The notes under the pieces were generated by a model. The model saw only the letters and a program-made list of their open reading frames with translations. It made no database searches and was not told where the DNA came from. Position numbers and translations under genes: made by a program. This document shows, one piece after another, positions 6,627-13,316 of a stretch of DNA of 18,408 nucleotides (positions are counted from its first letter, which is position 1; each line of letters starts with the position of its first letter). Source of the stretch: JBBQVS01 sp038211295 (GTDB lineage: Bacteria; Chloroflexota; Ktedonobacteria; Ktedonobacterales; Ktedonobacteraceae); contig JBBQVS010000078.1 of NCBI GenBank assembly GCA_038211295.1, positions 1 through 18,408 of the forward strand, given 5' to 3'.

Positions 6627-6740
6627 GACATGCGTCCACAATGATACAGCGTACTCTATTATGCTACTTTTTTACAGCATTTCAGAACGATACGCAGGAA
6701 CATTCGTGACTCATTCATGTAGCCGGAGGTATCCTCATTC

Positions 6741-7925
6741 ATGAGTAACCAGGAACTATTTAATGACTTCTTTGCTTCACGCAGCCGCCGCCGTTTCCTT
6801 GAGCAAGCTGGCGCGCTCGGCATCTCGTCCGTCGCCCTCGCATCTTTCTTAGAGGCGTGCGGCAGCTCTGCCACCACTACCACTACTACAGGCGGTAGTG
6901 TCAACATGGCGGGGCCTATCGACATGCAGACCCTTATCACCAACGCGAAAAAAGAGGGCAAGCTTGAGGCCGTCGGTATTCCACCCGAATGGGCCGACTA
7001 CAAAGACATTCTCGATGGCTACGCCGCGAAATATGTCCCCATTGATTATCAGGCCGAAGCGGAGTTTTCGTCAGCGCAAGAACTCGAAGTTTTCACAAAG
7101 TCGAAATCCCATGCACACGGCGATATCGGCGATGTTGGCTTCAAGTTTGGCCCCCAGGCCATGCAGCAGGGACTCGTCACTCCCTACAAACACGCGCACT
7201 GGGCGGACGTTCCTGATAACCTCAAAGACCCGAATGGCAACTGGTGTACAGAATATTATGGCACACAGGCGTTTGTCATCAATACCGATATTGTGAAGAC
7301 GCCTCCAACCTCGTTCAAAGACCTGCTCTCTGGCAACTACAAAAATCAAGTTGGCATTGACGGCGACCCCCGCCAAGCCAATGACGCCTTCATCGCCGTC
7401 TACTCCGCCGCGCTCGCGCAAAGCGGCACCATCGACGATATTCAGCCCGGCATCGACTTCTTCAAGCAATTGAAGCAGAAGGGCAATTTCACCTCGGCCC
7501 GCGCGAATATCGCCAATATGACAAAGGGCGAAGTTGCGATTGGCATCATGTGGGACTACCTCGGACTCGGCTTCCGCGACTCGCTCAAAGGCAAGCCAAA
7601 CCTCAAGGTTGTTATTCCCTCTGACGGCTCGATTGCTGGCCCCTATGTCTCAATCGTCAACAAGACCGCTCCCCATCCCTTCGCGGCCCGCCTCTGGGTT
7701 GAATATCTCTTCTCTGACGAAGGGCAACTGTTCTTCCTGAAGGGCTATGCACACCCCGCACGCTACCAGAAACTGGTAGACGCGGGCAAAGTGCCGGCAG
7801 ACCTCGCGGCGAAGTTGCCTGCCGCAGAACAGTATACCAACGTCAAGTTCGTTACCGACCTTGCCAAGCTCTCGAAGGCTTCCGCTACACTCACACAGAA
7901 CTGGCCTTCTGTAATCGGTCAATAG
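6741..7925 (+). CDS. Tat-type lipoprotein substrate-binding protein of an Fe3+/polyamine/2-aminoethylphosphonate-type ABC importer
   Basis: This is the extracytoplasmic solute receptor of the importer encoded downstream. The N terminus has SRRRFLE (residues 15-21), a good twin-arginine motif, then a hydrophobic stretch and a lipobox-like LEAC with Cys40 as the likely lipidated residue, followed by a Ser/Thr-rich linker. The mature part fits the periplasmic binding protein type 2 fold of the iron/spermidine/2-aminoethylphosphonate families: GDIGDVGFKFGPQAMQQGLV, YGTQAFVINTD, TSFKDLLSGNYKNQVGID and AARLWVEYLFSDEGQLFF. A GGAGG lies 11 nt before the ATG. The partner phn operon makes a phosphonate substrate the best inference. 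Iron or polyamine uptake is the main alternative, since family membership alone does not fix the ligand. Confidence 0.88.
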   Translation: MSNQELFNDFFASRSRRRFLEQAGALGISSVALASFLEACGSSATTTTTTGGSVNMAGPIDMQTLITNAKKEGKLEAVGIPPEWADYKDILDGYAAKYVPIDYQAEAEFSSAQELEVFTKSKSHAHGDIGDVGFKFGPQAMQQGLVTPYKHAHWADVPDNLKDPNGNWCTEYYGTQAFVINTDIVKTPPTSFKDLLSGNYKNQVGIDGDPRQANDAFIAVYSAALAQSGTIDDIQPGIDFFKQLKQKGNFTSARANIANMTKGEVAIGIMWDYLGLGFRDSLKGKPNLKVVIPSDGSIAGPYVSIVNKTAPHPFAARLWVEYLFSDEGQLFFLKGYAHPARYQKLVDAGKVPADLAAKLPAAEQYTNVKFVTDLAKLSKASATLTQNWPSVIGQ

Positions 7926-7945
7926 TGTAGCACTACACACTGCTG

Positions 7946-7980
7946 TATGGTGCAAGAAACATCCGGTTTTTTGCACCATA
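7946..7980 (+). terminator. 15-bp intercistronic hairpin between binding protein and permease genes
   Basis: Arms 7946-7960 and 7966-7980 pair over 15 bp with one G-U pair and a five-base loop ATCCG. A smaller stem (GTGTAG/CTACAC, 7925-7938) precedes it at the stop codon, and TATTTTTA follows after a few bases. Such hairpins between a binding-protein gene and its permeases usually stabilise the upstream message or act as partial terminators, so that the binding protein is made in excess. Which of the two applies here is not decidable from sequence. Confidence 0.6.
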
Positions 7981-8010
7981 TGGCACCTATTTTTAGAGAA
8001 GGTGGTGGAT

Positions 8011-8946
8011 ATGCAGATACCCGCATCGACTGAAACTTCGGCGGAAAGTACACTGCCAAAAGCGATTTTACGCTCTGGGCGCGGCTTCCGTCTCGGCTAT
8101 ACGCTCACCAGTTGGTTAGGGCTACTTCCATTCTTGCTTTTTTGTCTCTTGTTCGAGCTGTTGCCGGCCTTTGTTATCATCCAAGGCAGTTTCGCGGACT
8201 CCAATTCCGGCTCCTTTACAGTGAATAACTTTCAACGCCTACTCGCGGGTATAAGCTATATTCATGCGTTCCAAAATAGTATCTCGCTCTCACTTGTGAC
8301 CGCCCTGATTGGCGCGGTATTTGGCTTCTTCGCGGCCTATGGCGTCTATAATTCGCGTGCAAACTGGCTCCGCAACCTGCTCGTTGGCTTTTCAAGTATC
8401 GCCGCCAACTTCGCGGGTGTGCCGCTCGCGTTCGCGTTTGTCTCAACACTCGGCGTAACCGGCTTTGTCACGGTACTCCTTCATAACATATTTCATATCA
8501 ACCTCTATGATGCTGGCTTCAGCCTCTATACCTTCTGGGGTCTGGTACTGGCCTATGTATACTTTCAATTGCCACTCATGGTGCTATTGACCGTTCCCGC
8601 CCTCAGCGCGTTAAAACCAGAATGGCGCGAGGCCGCAACCAATCTCGGCGCATCGAACGCGACCTACTGGCGGCGCATCGCCCTCCCCGTGCTGATGCCC
8701 TCGCTTATCGCGGCAATGATGTTGCTCTTCGCCAACGCATTTGGCGCGTTCGCGACTGCTTACGCCTTAGCTCAAGGCAACATCAATCTTGTAACCATTC
8801 AGATCGCCTTCGCCGTCAATGGCAATGTCGATTTCGATACAGGACTGGGCAACGCCCTCGCGGTTGGTATGATTGTCGTTCTGCTGCTCGCGGTAACGCT
8901 CTATACCGCTATGCTTCGTCGTGTCAGCGTCTGGCAAGGGAGATAA
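8011..8946 (+). CDS. ABC importer permease, first subunit
   Basis: Membrane subunit that, with the next gene product, forms the translocation path of the importer. The 311-residue protein has about six hydrophobic segments. The first is LGLLPFLLFCLLFELLPAFVII, after a polar cytoplasmic N terminus. The cytoplasmic EAA loop that docks on the ATPase reads EWREAATNLGASNATYWRRIALPVLMPS near residues 204-231, matching the EAA---G---------I-LP consensus. It resembles PotB/FbpB/PhnU-like permeases. I chose the ATG at 8011 because GAAGGTGG lies about 7 nt upstream; an in-frame GTG at 8002 sits inside that site. The gene follows the binding protein after a hairpin and precedes the second permease by 3 nt. 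Confidence 0.9.
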   Translation: MQIPASTETSAESTLPKAILRSGRGFRLGYTLTSWLGLLPFLLFCLLFELLPAFVIIQGSFADSNSGSFTVNNFQRLLAGISYIHAFQNSISLSLVTALIGAVFGFFAAYGVYNSRANWLRNLLVGFSSIAANFAGVPLAFAFVSTLGVTGFVTVLLHNIFHINLYDAGFSLYTFWGLVLAYVYFQLPLMVLLTVPALSALKPEWREAATNLGASNATYWRRIALPVLMPSLIAAMMLLFANAFGAFATAYALAQGNINLVTIQIAFAVNGNVDFDTGLGNALAVGMIVVLLLAVTLYTAMLRRVSVWQGR

Positions 8947-8949
8947 TTC

Positions 8950-9864
8950 GTGAGTATCACAAGAATGACTGGCGCGGCAGATATCCAGCAAACACAACGC
9001 ACACCCGACGCACGCGCAAGACGCTTCACCTTTCGCTGGGATACCTTCTTTCTCGTCGCGTTTGTACTCTACCTGATAATTCCATTGGGCGCGACCCTGA
9101 TTTTCGGGCTTTCGGGCAACAATGGTATAGATTTCCACTCGTATCAACAAATCTTCAGTGACAAAGATTTTACAAAAACTCTGCTGATTTCGCTTGAACT
9201 TGCGCTTGCATCAACTGTGCTGGCCATCGTCTTGATTACGCCAACGGTCTACTGGGTACAGCTTCGCCTCCCACAGGCTCGTCCATTGATGGATTTTCTT
9301 TCACTTGTTCCCTTCGCAGTGCCAGCGATTCTGCTCGCGCTCGGACTCGGCGAGGTATATAGCAGTTCCAATGTCTTCGTCAACATCCTTTCGCTTGGCC
9401 TTGTCCCACTTCTGAGTGGTAACGGCCTCAATATCGTCGACACTCCGCAACTACTCGTGTGCGCGTATGTCATCGTGTCGCTTCCGTTTGTTTATCGCCC
9501 CATTGATAACAGCCTGCGGGCAATCAATACGCGCGTCCTCGCAGAAGCATCGTACAGTCTCGGCGGCGGATGGTGGCGTACCTTCCTGACCATTATTCTG
9601 CCCAATATTCTCCCCGGCGTGGTAAGCGCGGCCCTGCTGACCTTCTCGACCGCTATGGGCGAGTTCACCCTGTCATCACTGTTCGGCATCTATACCTTCC
9701 CAATCTATCTCGATCAGGTAGGCCAGAACGACGCACATAAAGCAGCATCACTCGCGATTCTTAGCTTTTTCTTTACGCTCGTCTGTGTACTTGCCATTCT
9801 GCTCTTCGTGGGCCGCAGAGTTAGCGGCAAACAGACCAACGTCGAAATCGCGGCAGCGAAATAA
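8950..9864 (+). CDS. ABC importer permease, second subunit
   Basis: Second membrane subunit of the importer, 304 residues with about six hydrophobic segments after an Arg-rich cytoplasmic N terminus. The EAA loop is LAEASYSLGGGWWRTFLTIILPNILPG near residues 198-224, again fitting the ATPase-docking consensus. It is of the PotC/FbpB/PhnV type. The start is a GTG at 8950, 3 nt after the stop of the first permease, with AAGGGAG inside the end of that gene at suitable distance; an internal ATG five codons on is the alternative. Tight spacing indicates translational coupling of the two permeases so that they are made in equal amounts. Confidence 0.9.
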   Translation: MSITRMTGAADIQQTQRTPDARARRFTFRWDTFFLVAFVLYLIIPLGATLIFGLSGNNGIDFHSYQQIFSDKDFTKTLLISLELALASTVLAIVLITPTVYWVQLRLPQARPLMDFLSLVPFAVPAILLALGLGEVYSSSNVFVNILSLGLVPLLSGNGLNIVDTPQLLVCAYVIVSLPFVYRPIDNSLRAINTRVLAEASYSLGGGWWRTFLTIILPNILPGVVSAALLTFSTAMGEFTLSSLFGIYTFPIYLDQVGQNDAHKAASLAILSFFFTLVCVLAILLFVGRRVSGKQTNVEIAAAK

Positions 9865-9881
9865 CGAAAAAAGGAAACATC

Positions 9882-11006
9882 ATGGCTTTTCTTGAACTAG
9901 AGGGCATCGCTAAATACTTCGGGGCCGTGGCAGCCGTCGATCATATCAATCTCTCCATTCAACAGGGCGAGTTCCTGACACTGCTTGGCCCAAGCGGATG
10001 TGGCAAAACGACTATTCTCCGCATGGTGGCGGGCTTCGAGGCACCCACACATGGCACGATTACCCTTGACGACGAAGACATCACTCATCGTCAGGCTAGC
10101 AAGCGTCCAATGGGCATGGTCTTCCAATCCTACGCCCTCTTTCCACATATGACAGCGGCACAAAATATCGCATTTGGAATGCAGATCAAAAAACAGCCCA
10201 CAGACCACATCAAACGTCGGTGCGCTGAACTCCTCGAACTCGTTGGCCTCGGTGAAATGGGGCCACGCTACCCGCATCAGCTTTCCGGCGGACAGCAACA
10301 GCGTATTGCCCTCGCCCGTGCGCTCGCCGTTGAACCCAAAGTCCTGCTCCTCGACGAGCCGCTTTCCGCACTGGACGCCAAAGTACGAGTCTCGCTCCGC
10401 AACGAGATTCGCCGCATTCAGCAGCAACTCAAGATGACCGCCATCTACGTCACACACGATCAGGAAGAGGCCCTCGCGGTCTCTGACCGTATCGCGGTCA
10501 TGGCGAAGGGCAAGATTGAGCAACTCGACCAGCCTGAAGAAATCTATAGCAACCCGAACACAGTCTTCACCGCAACCTTCGTTGGCACCAGCAACCAGTT
10601 CAACGGCGTTGTAGAGTCCGCCAGTGACGGACGTTGCAAGGTTGGCGACTTTATCCTCACCACTTCGCGTATCACACATCTGCATCCAGGCAATCGTGTA
10701 CTCATCGTGGTGCGACCTGAAGAGGTCTCGCTTCTACCTGCAACTCACACCGAGAGCGCAAACGGTACAGCAAACCATATCGCGGGCAGCATTGAGCTAC
10801 GTACCTTTCTTGGCCCCTTCACACGCTTTCATGTACAGGTCAACGAGAACACCACACTAACCGCCGACGTTCCCAGTCAGCAAGCCCGCAGCTTCGAGAC
10901 GGGGCAGCGTGTCATACTTACCTTCCCGCCCGATGCCTGTCAGGTACTCGCACTGGATGGACGCGCCCAGGAACTGCAACAATTAGCCGAAGCCGAAAAA
11001 GTATAA
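9882..11006 (+). CDS. ABC importer ATP-binding protein (PotA/FbpC/PhnT-like)
   Basis: ATPase subunit that powers the importer from the cytoplasmic side. The 374-residue protein has Walker A GPSGCGKT (36-43), Q-loop Gln82 in VFQSYALFPHMT, the signature LSGGQQQR (134-141), Walker B LLLDEP (155-160), a D-loop SALDAKVR and the switch His192 in YVTHDQEEA. The C-terminal third carries a TOBE-like regulatory domain (around 235-365, with VVRPEEVSLLP and a GPFTRFHV segment), typical of the CUT2/Fe3+/polyamine/2-aminoethylphosphonate ATPases. AAAGGAAACATC precedes the ATG, 17 nt after the second permease. It is the last gene of the operon. Confidence 0.94.
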   Translation: MAFLELEGIAKYFGAVAAVDHINLSIQQGEFLTLLGPSGCGKTTILRMVAGFEAPTHGTITLDDEDITHRQASKRPMGMVFQSYALFPHMTAAQNIAFGMQIKKQPTDHIKRRCAELLELVGLGEMGPRYPHQLSGGQQQRIALARALAVEPKVLLLDEPLSALDAKVRVSLRNEIRRIQQQLKMTAIYVTHDQEEALAVSDRIAVMAKGKIEQLDQPEEIYSNPNTVFTATFVGTSNQFNGVVESASDGRCKVGDFILTTSRITHLHPGNRVLIVVRPEEVSLLPATHTESANGTANHIAGSIELRTFLGPFTRFHVQVNENTTLTADVPSQQARSFETGQRVILTFPPDACQVLALDGRAQELQQLAEAEKV

Positions 11007-11063
11007 CAACACAACCCAGTTGGTGGCTTGAGAGCATCGCGCGGGCAACCACATCACACAAAA

Positions 11064-11077
11064 GCCGCACAAGCGGC
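11064..11077 (-). terminator. Possible terminator of the TPR kinase transcript
   Basis: GCCGC-ACAA-GCGGC is a 5-bp GC-only stem. On the minus strand it is followed by TTTTGTG, giving a short rho-independent terminator shape about 150 nt past the kinase stop and beyond the repeats. The U-tract is brief. Confidence 0.4.
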
Positions 11078-11092
11078 GACACACGTAGTATA

Positions 11093-11117
11093 GTAGTGAC
11101 AGGGCTTGCCCCTGTCA
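11093..11117 (+). repeat. REP-like hairpin with GTAG foot (copy B)
   Basis: GTAG (11093-11096) is followed by T-GACAGGG, loop CTTGC and CCCTGTC-A, an 8-bp perfect stem. The foot and loop equal those of the minus-strand element at 86-110, while the stem bases differ in compensating pairs, which argues for a selected hairpin. Copies A and B are inverted relative to one another and bracket the phn operon and its importer. Confidence 0.7.
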
Positions 11118-11122
11118 TGCCC

Positions 11123-11184
11123 GTCATGCCCCTGTCGTGTCCCTCATGCCCCTGTCATGCCCCTGTCGTGTCCCTCATGCCCCT
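11123..11184. repeat. Two perfect tandem copies of a 31-bp repeat
   Basis: Positions 11123-11153 and 11154-11184 are identical 31-bp units beginning GTCATGCCCC. Each unit is itself made of three variants of a 9-11-bp motif (GTCATGCCCC, TGTCGTGTCCC, TCATGCCCC). The array abuts REP-like copy B, just as the 43-bp repeats abut copy A. No spacers separate the units, so it is not CRISPR. Confidence 0.92.
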
Positions 11185-11230
11185 CCAACACGCGCCCCCA
11201 GCCCACCCCATCAACTACATCACGCTCTTT

Positions 11231-11782
11231 CTATCCCTCGTGCATGTTCACATCGCGCAAAACATCGGCCTTGTTCTTGTGAAAGGCGGGGTTGTTTGGT
11301 TGCAGCCGAATAGCTTCATTATAGGCAGCCAGTGCCTCTTTGTAGTGTTTGAGGTCAGCGAGCGCGTTGCCACGTCCATTGTGCGCCGAGGCAGTGGCGG
11401 GATTGAGCGTCAACGCGAAGTCGAAGGCCGCGAGCGACTCCGTGTAGCGTTTCAGCTCCGACAACACCGCCCCTTTGCCCTCATACGCGGTCTCAAGCTT
11501 AGCATTTAGCTGAATAGCCCGTTCAAAACACGGCAACGCTTCCTCCGGACGGTGCAGATGCCACAACGTCAATGCCTTGCCATCATAGGCCGAAGCGGTA
11601 TGCGCGTCTAGTTCAATCGCGCGGTTGTATGCTGGTAGCGCGTCAGCGTAGCGTTTGAGATGGTACAGCGTGTCACCCAGAAACTCGTATATCAGCGCAA
11701 CCTGCCCGTCAAGTCGCAATGCTTTCTCGAAAAACGGCAATGCCTCCTGAAAATGGCCCAACCTGTAGAGCGTGCGCCCCAT
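11231..11782 (-). CDS. C-terminal TPR part of the frameshifted Ser/Thr kinase
   Basis: This open frame has 183 codons from its first ATG and contains TPR repeats 6 to 10 plus part of another, each near 34 residues with the usual G/A-Y-A pattern (for example AYDGKALTLWHLHRPEEALPCF). It is the direct continuation of the upstream kinase gene in another frame. The homology extends upstream of this ATG to about 11819, reading GAG CTT GAT GCG GAC in the new frame. I therefore regard it as the second part of one gene and not as a separate one. No good ribosome site precedes the ATG. If translated alone it would be a small TPR adaptor. Confidence 0.65.
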   Translation of the reverse strand: MGRTLYRLGHFQEALPFFEKALRLDGQVALIYEFLGDTLYHLKRYADALPAYNRAIELDAHTASAYDGKALTLWHLHRPEEALPCFERAIQLNAKLETAYEGKGAVLSELKRYTESLAAFDFALTLNPATASAHNGRGNALADLKHYKEALAAYNEAIRLQPNNPAFHKNKADVLRDVNMHEG

Positions 11783-11816
11783 GCCGTTATATGGCGAAGG
11801 ATTGTCCGCATCAAGC

Positions 11817-13172
11817 TCAAATCGCCCGTTTGTACACCGCTATCGCCTCTTCATGACGTAGTAACTGCCGCAAAGCCCAGCCTTTCCCATCATGAGCTTG
11901 AGCGCAATTCGCGTCAAGGTGTAGCACCGCTTCATAGGCCACAAGCGAAGCCGCGTACCGCTTCAGGTAGTAAAGAATGTCAGCCTTGCTCAAATAGGCA
12001 TCCGTCAACGTTGGATCAAGCGCGGTTGCCTGTTCCTGACATGCCAGTGCCTCTGTGTAACGCTTCAGATAATAGAGTACATTCCCCTTCCCCAGATATG
12101 CCTGAGCAAACTGAGCATCCAGATTGATAGCTTGCTCATACGACGCGAGTGCCTCGGCGTACCGTTCGAGTTGGTACAGCACACTACCGCGCCCTTCGTA
12201 GGCGTCAGCATAGCTAGCATCCAGACGAATGGCGCGGTCAAACGCGTTCAATGCCTCGATATACCGCCCCGTGTTAAACATGGCATTGCCATCATCCACC
12301 CACTGCTGCTTTGTTCTCTGCTCTTGCAACAGGGCGGTTGTGCTAACTGGCGTAAGTAGCTCGCTTACAAACGAGGCAACATCATGATAACGGTCTTCCC
12401 GCTTCTTCGACAGGGCGACGAGAATAGCCTTCTCGATATGTGGCGGAACATTCGGGTTGAACTCGCTCAATGGGCGCGGTTGCTCGTTCTGGTGCTTATT
12501 CCAGAGCGCGATAGGATGTCCAGCCGTAAAAGGGGGTTGCCCCGTGAACAACTCATATGCGATACAGGCAAGGGCGTACTGATCGCTACGCCGACTCGCA
12601 AAGCCCTCGAACTGCTCCGGCGGCATGTAATGCGGCGAGCCAATCACGTTTACATACTGCGTCTTCTGCGTTTCCAGAAAAACAGCGATACCGAAGTCGG
12701 CGATCAACGCTTCGTTTTTCGCATTGAACAGAATGTTTTCTGGTTTGAGATCACGATGCACAATTAACTGCTCATGCACAAAATGCAGAGCTTGCCCGAC
12801 CTGTACAAGAATATTCAACGCCTCCTGTGACGGCAACGGCTTGGGCGCGAAGTGCTGAATACGTTTTCGCAATGACCCATTGGGTGCGAACTCCGCTACA
12901 ATGTATGGCGTCATACCGTCGATGCCCAGGTCATGAATTGACAAGATATTGGGATGCTTGGATATATCCAGAAAGCGGGCCTCTTGCAAGAAATCGTCAC
13001 GCTCCTTCTGCGATCCCAGAAAGGTGAGATGCATGACTTTGATCGCAACAACTCTGTTAGGCAGGTAGAGATGCGATGCACGGTAAATACGCCCGAATGA
13101 GCCGCTATCGAAAAGGTCTGTGATACGGTAGTTACCTATCTGTTTGCCTATATAACTGTCTTCGCCTTCCAT
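11817..13172 (-). CDS. Ser/Thr protein kinase with TPR repeats, N-terminal part of a frameshifted gene
   Basis: Cytoplasmic Hanks-type kinase. The 451 residues before the stop hold a kinase domain (about 14-270) and five TPRs (from about 288). Visible motifs are the glycine loop DSGSFGRIY (22-30), Lys45 in VVAIKV, Glu64 in FLQEA, HRDLKPEN (139-146) with Asp141, DFG (159-161) and GSPHYMPPEQ in the activation segment. The domain therefore looks catalytically complete. There is no membrane segment or PASTA domain, so the TPRs are the likely protein-binding sensor. The stop at 11817-11819 follows one extra T; without it, reading continues for about 195 more residues (646 in all). GAGAGGAA precedes the ATG. 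Substrates are unknown. Confidence 0.9.
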   Translation of the reverse strand: MEGEDSYIGKQIGNYRITDLFDSGSFGRIYRASHLYLPNRVVAIKVMHLTFLGSQKERDDFLQEARFLDISKHPNILSIHDLGIDGMTPYIVAEFAPNGSLRKRIQHFAPKPLPSQEALNILVQVGQALHFVHEQLIVHRDLKPENILFNAKNEALIADFGIAVFLETQKTQYVNVIGSPHYMPPEQFEGFASRRSDQYALACIAYELFTGQPPFTAGHPIALWNKHQNEQPRPLSEFNPNVPPHIEKAILVALSKKREDRYHDVASFVSELLTPVSTTALLQEQRTKQQWVDDGNAMFNTGRYIEALNAFDRAIRLDASYADAYEGRGSVLYQLERYAEALASYEQAINLDAQFAQAYLGKGNVLYYLKRYTEALACQEQATALDPTLTDAYLSKADILYYLKRYAASLVAYEAVLHLDANCAQAHDGKGWALRQLLRHEEAIAVYKRAI

Positions 13173-13261
13173 TATCGGCTCATTCCTCTCTCATGTCTAC
13201 TAGTATACGTACTTTTCTCATATCCTCTACATCAAATACCCTTAACAAATGTACACAACCG

Positions 13262-13301
13262 AGCGGTTCACACTCGCTCTTGAGAATGAGCATGAACCGC
13301 T
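13262..13301 (-). terminator. Inverted repeat after the aconitase gene
   Basis: AGCGGTTCA (13262-13270) and TGAACCGCT (13293-13301) form a perfect 9-bp stem, with further pairing of GCTC and GAGC in the loop. It starts 15 nt beyond the aconitase stop. The minus-strand sequence after the stem (CGGTTGTG) lacks a U-tract, so it may be a 3'-end stabiliser or a weak terminator separating the aconitase from the kinase gene. Confidence 0.5.
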
Positions 13302-13316
13302 TTATAGCGTAAGCAG

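Larger units (their letters stand above)
6254..6740. other. Divergent control region between phnG and the importer operon
   Basis: This 487-bp stretch has no convincing gene. It holds the phn promoter and the inverted repeat near phnG, the GTTRA array (6400-6442), an AT-rich tract (6440-6480), a 16-bp palindrome (6496-6511), a second candidate promoter (6507-6536) and a 17-bp palindrome (6610-6626). An 11-bp direct repeat TGTTCTCTGCA occurs at 6481-6491 and 6568-6578. A transcript for the importer would have a leader of about 200 nt or more, long enough for leader-based control, though no known riboswitch class is recognisable to me. Confidence 0.75.
11007..11230. other. Convergent intergenic region with REP-like and tandem repeats
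   Basis: No gene is seen in this 224-bp stretch between the ends of the importer ATPase (plus) and the TPR kinase (minus). It contains a small stem-loop (11064-11077), the REP-like hairpin copy B (11093-11117), two tandem 31-bp repeats (11123-11184) and a C-rich tail. Related sequence motifs are found at the left end of the window. Confidence 0.8.

Noticed and set aside
6741..7925. Assigning the importer firmly to iron or to 2-aminoethylphosphonate
   Set aside because: The family covers several ligands and the sequence alone does not decide, so the substrate is left as an inference from the phn neighbourhood.
9897..10685. 262-codon open frame on the minus strand
   Set aside because: Lies fully opposite the importer ATPase gene, whose motifs are complete; composition is that of a shadow frame.
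11096..11509. Plus-strand open frame beginning in the 31-bp repeats
   Set aside because: It reads through the tandem repeat and then antisense to the TPR coding sequence; the repetitive Met-Pro N terminus is just the translated repeat.
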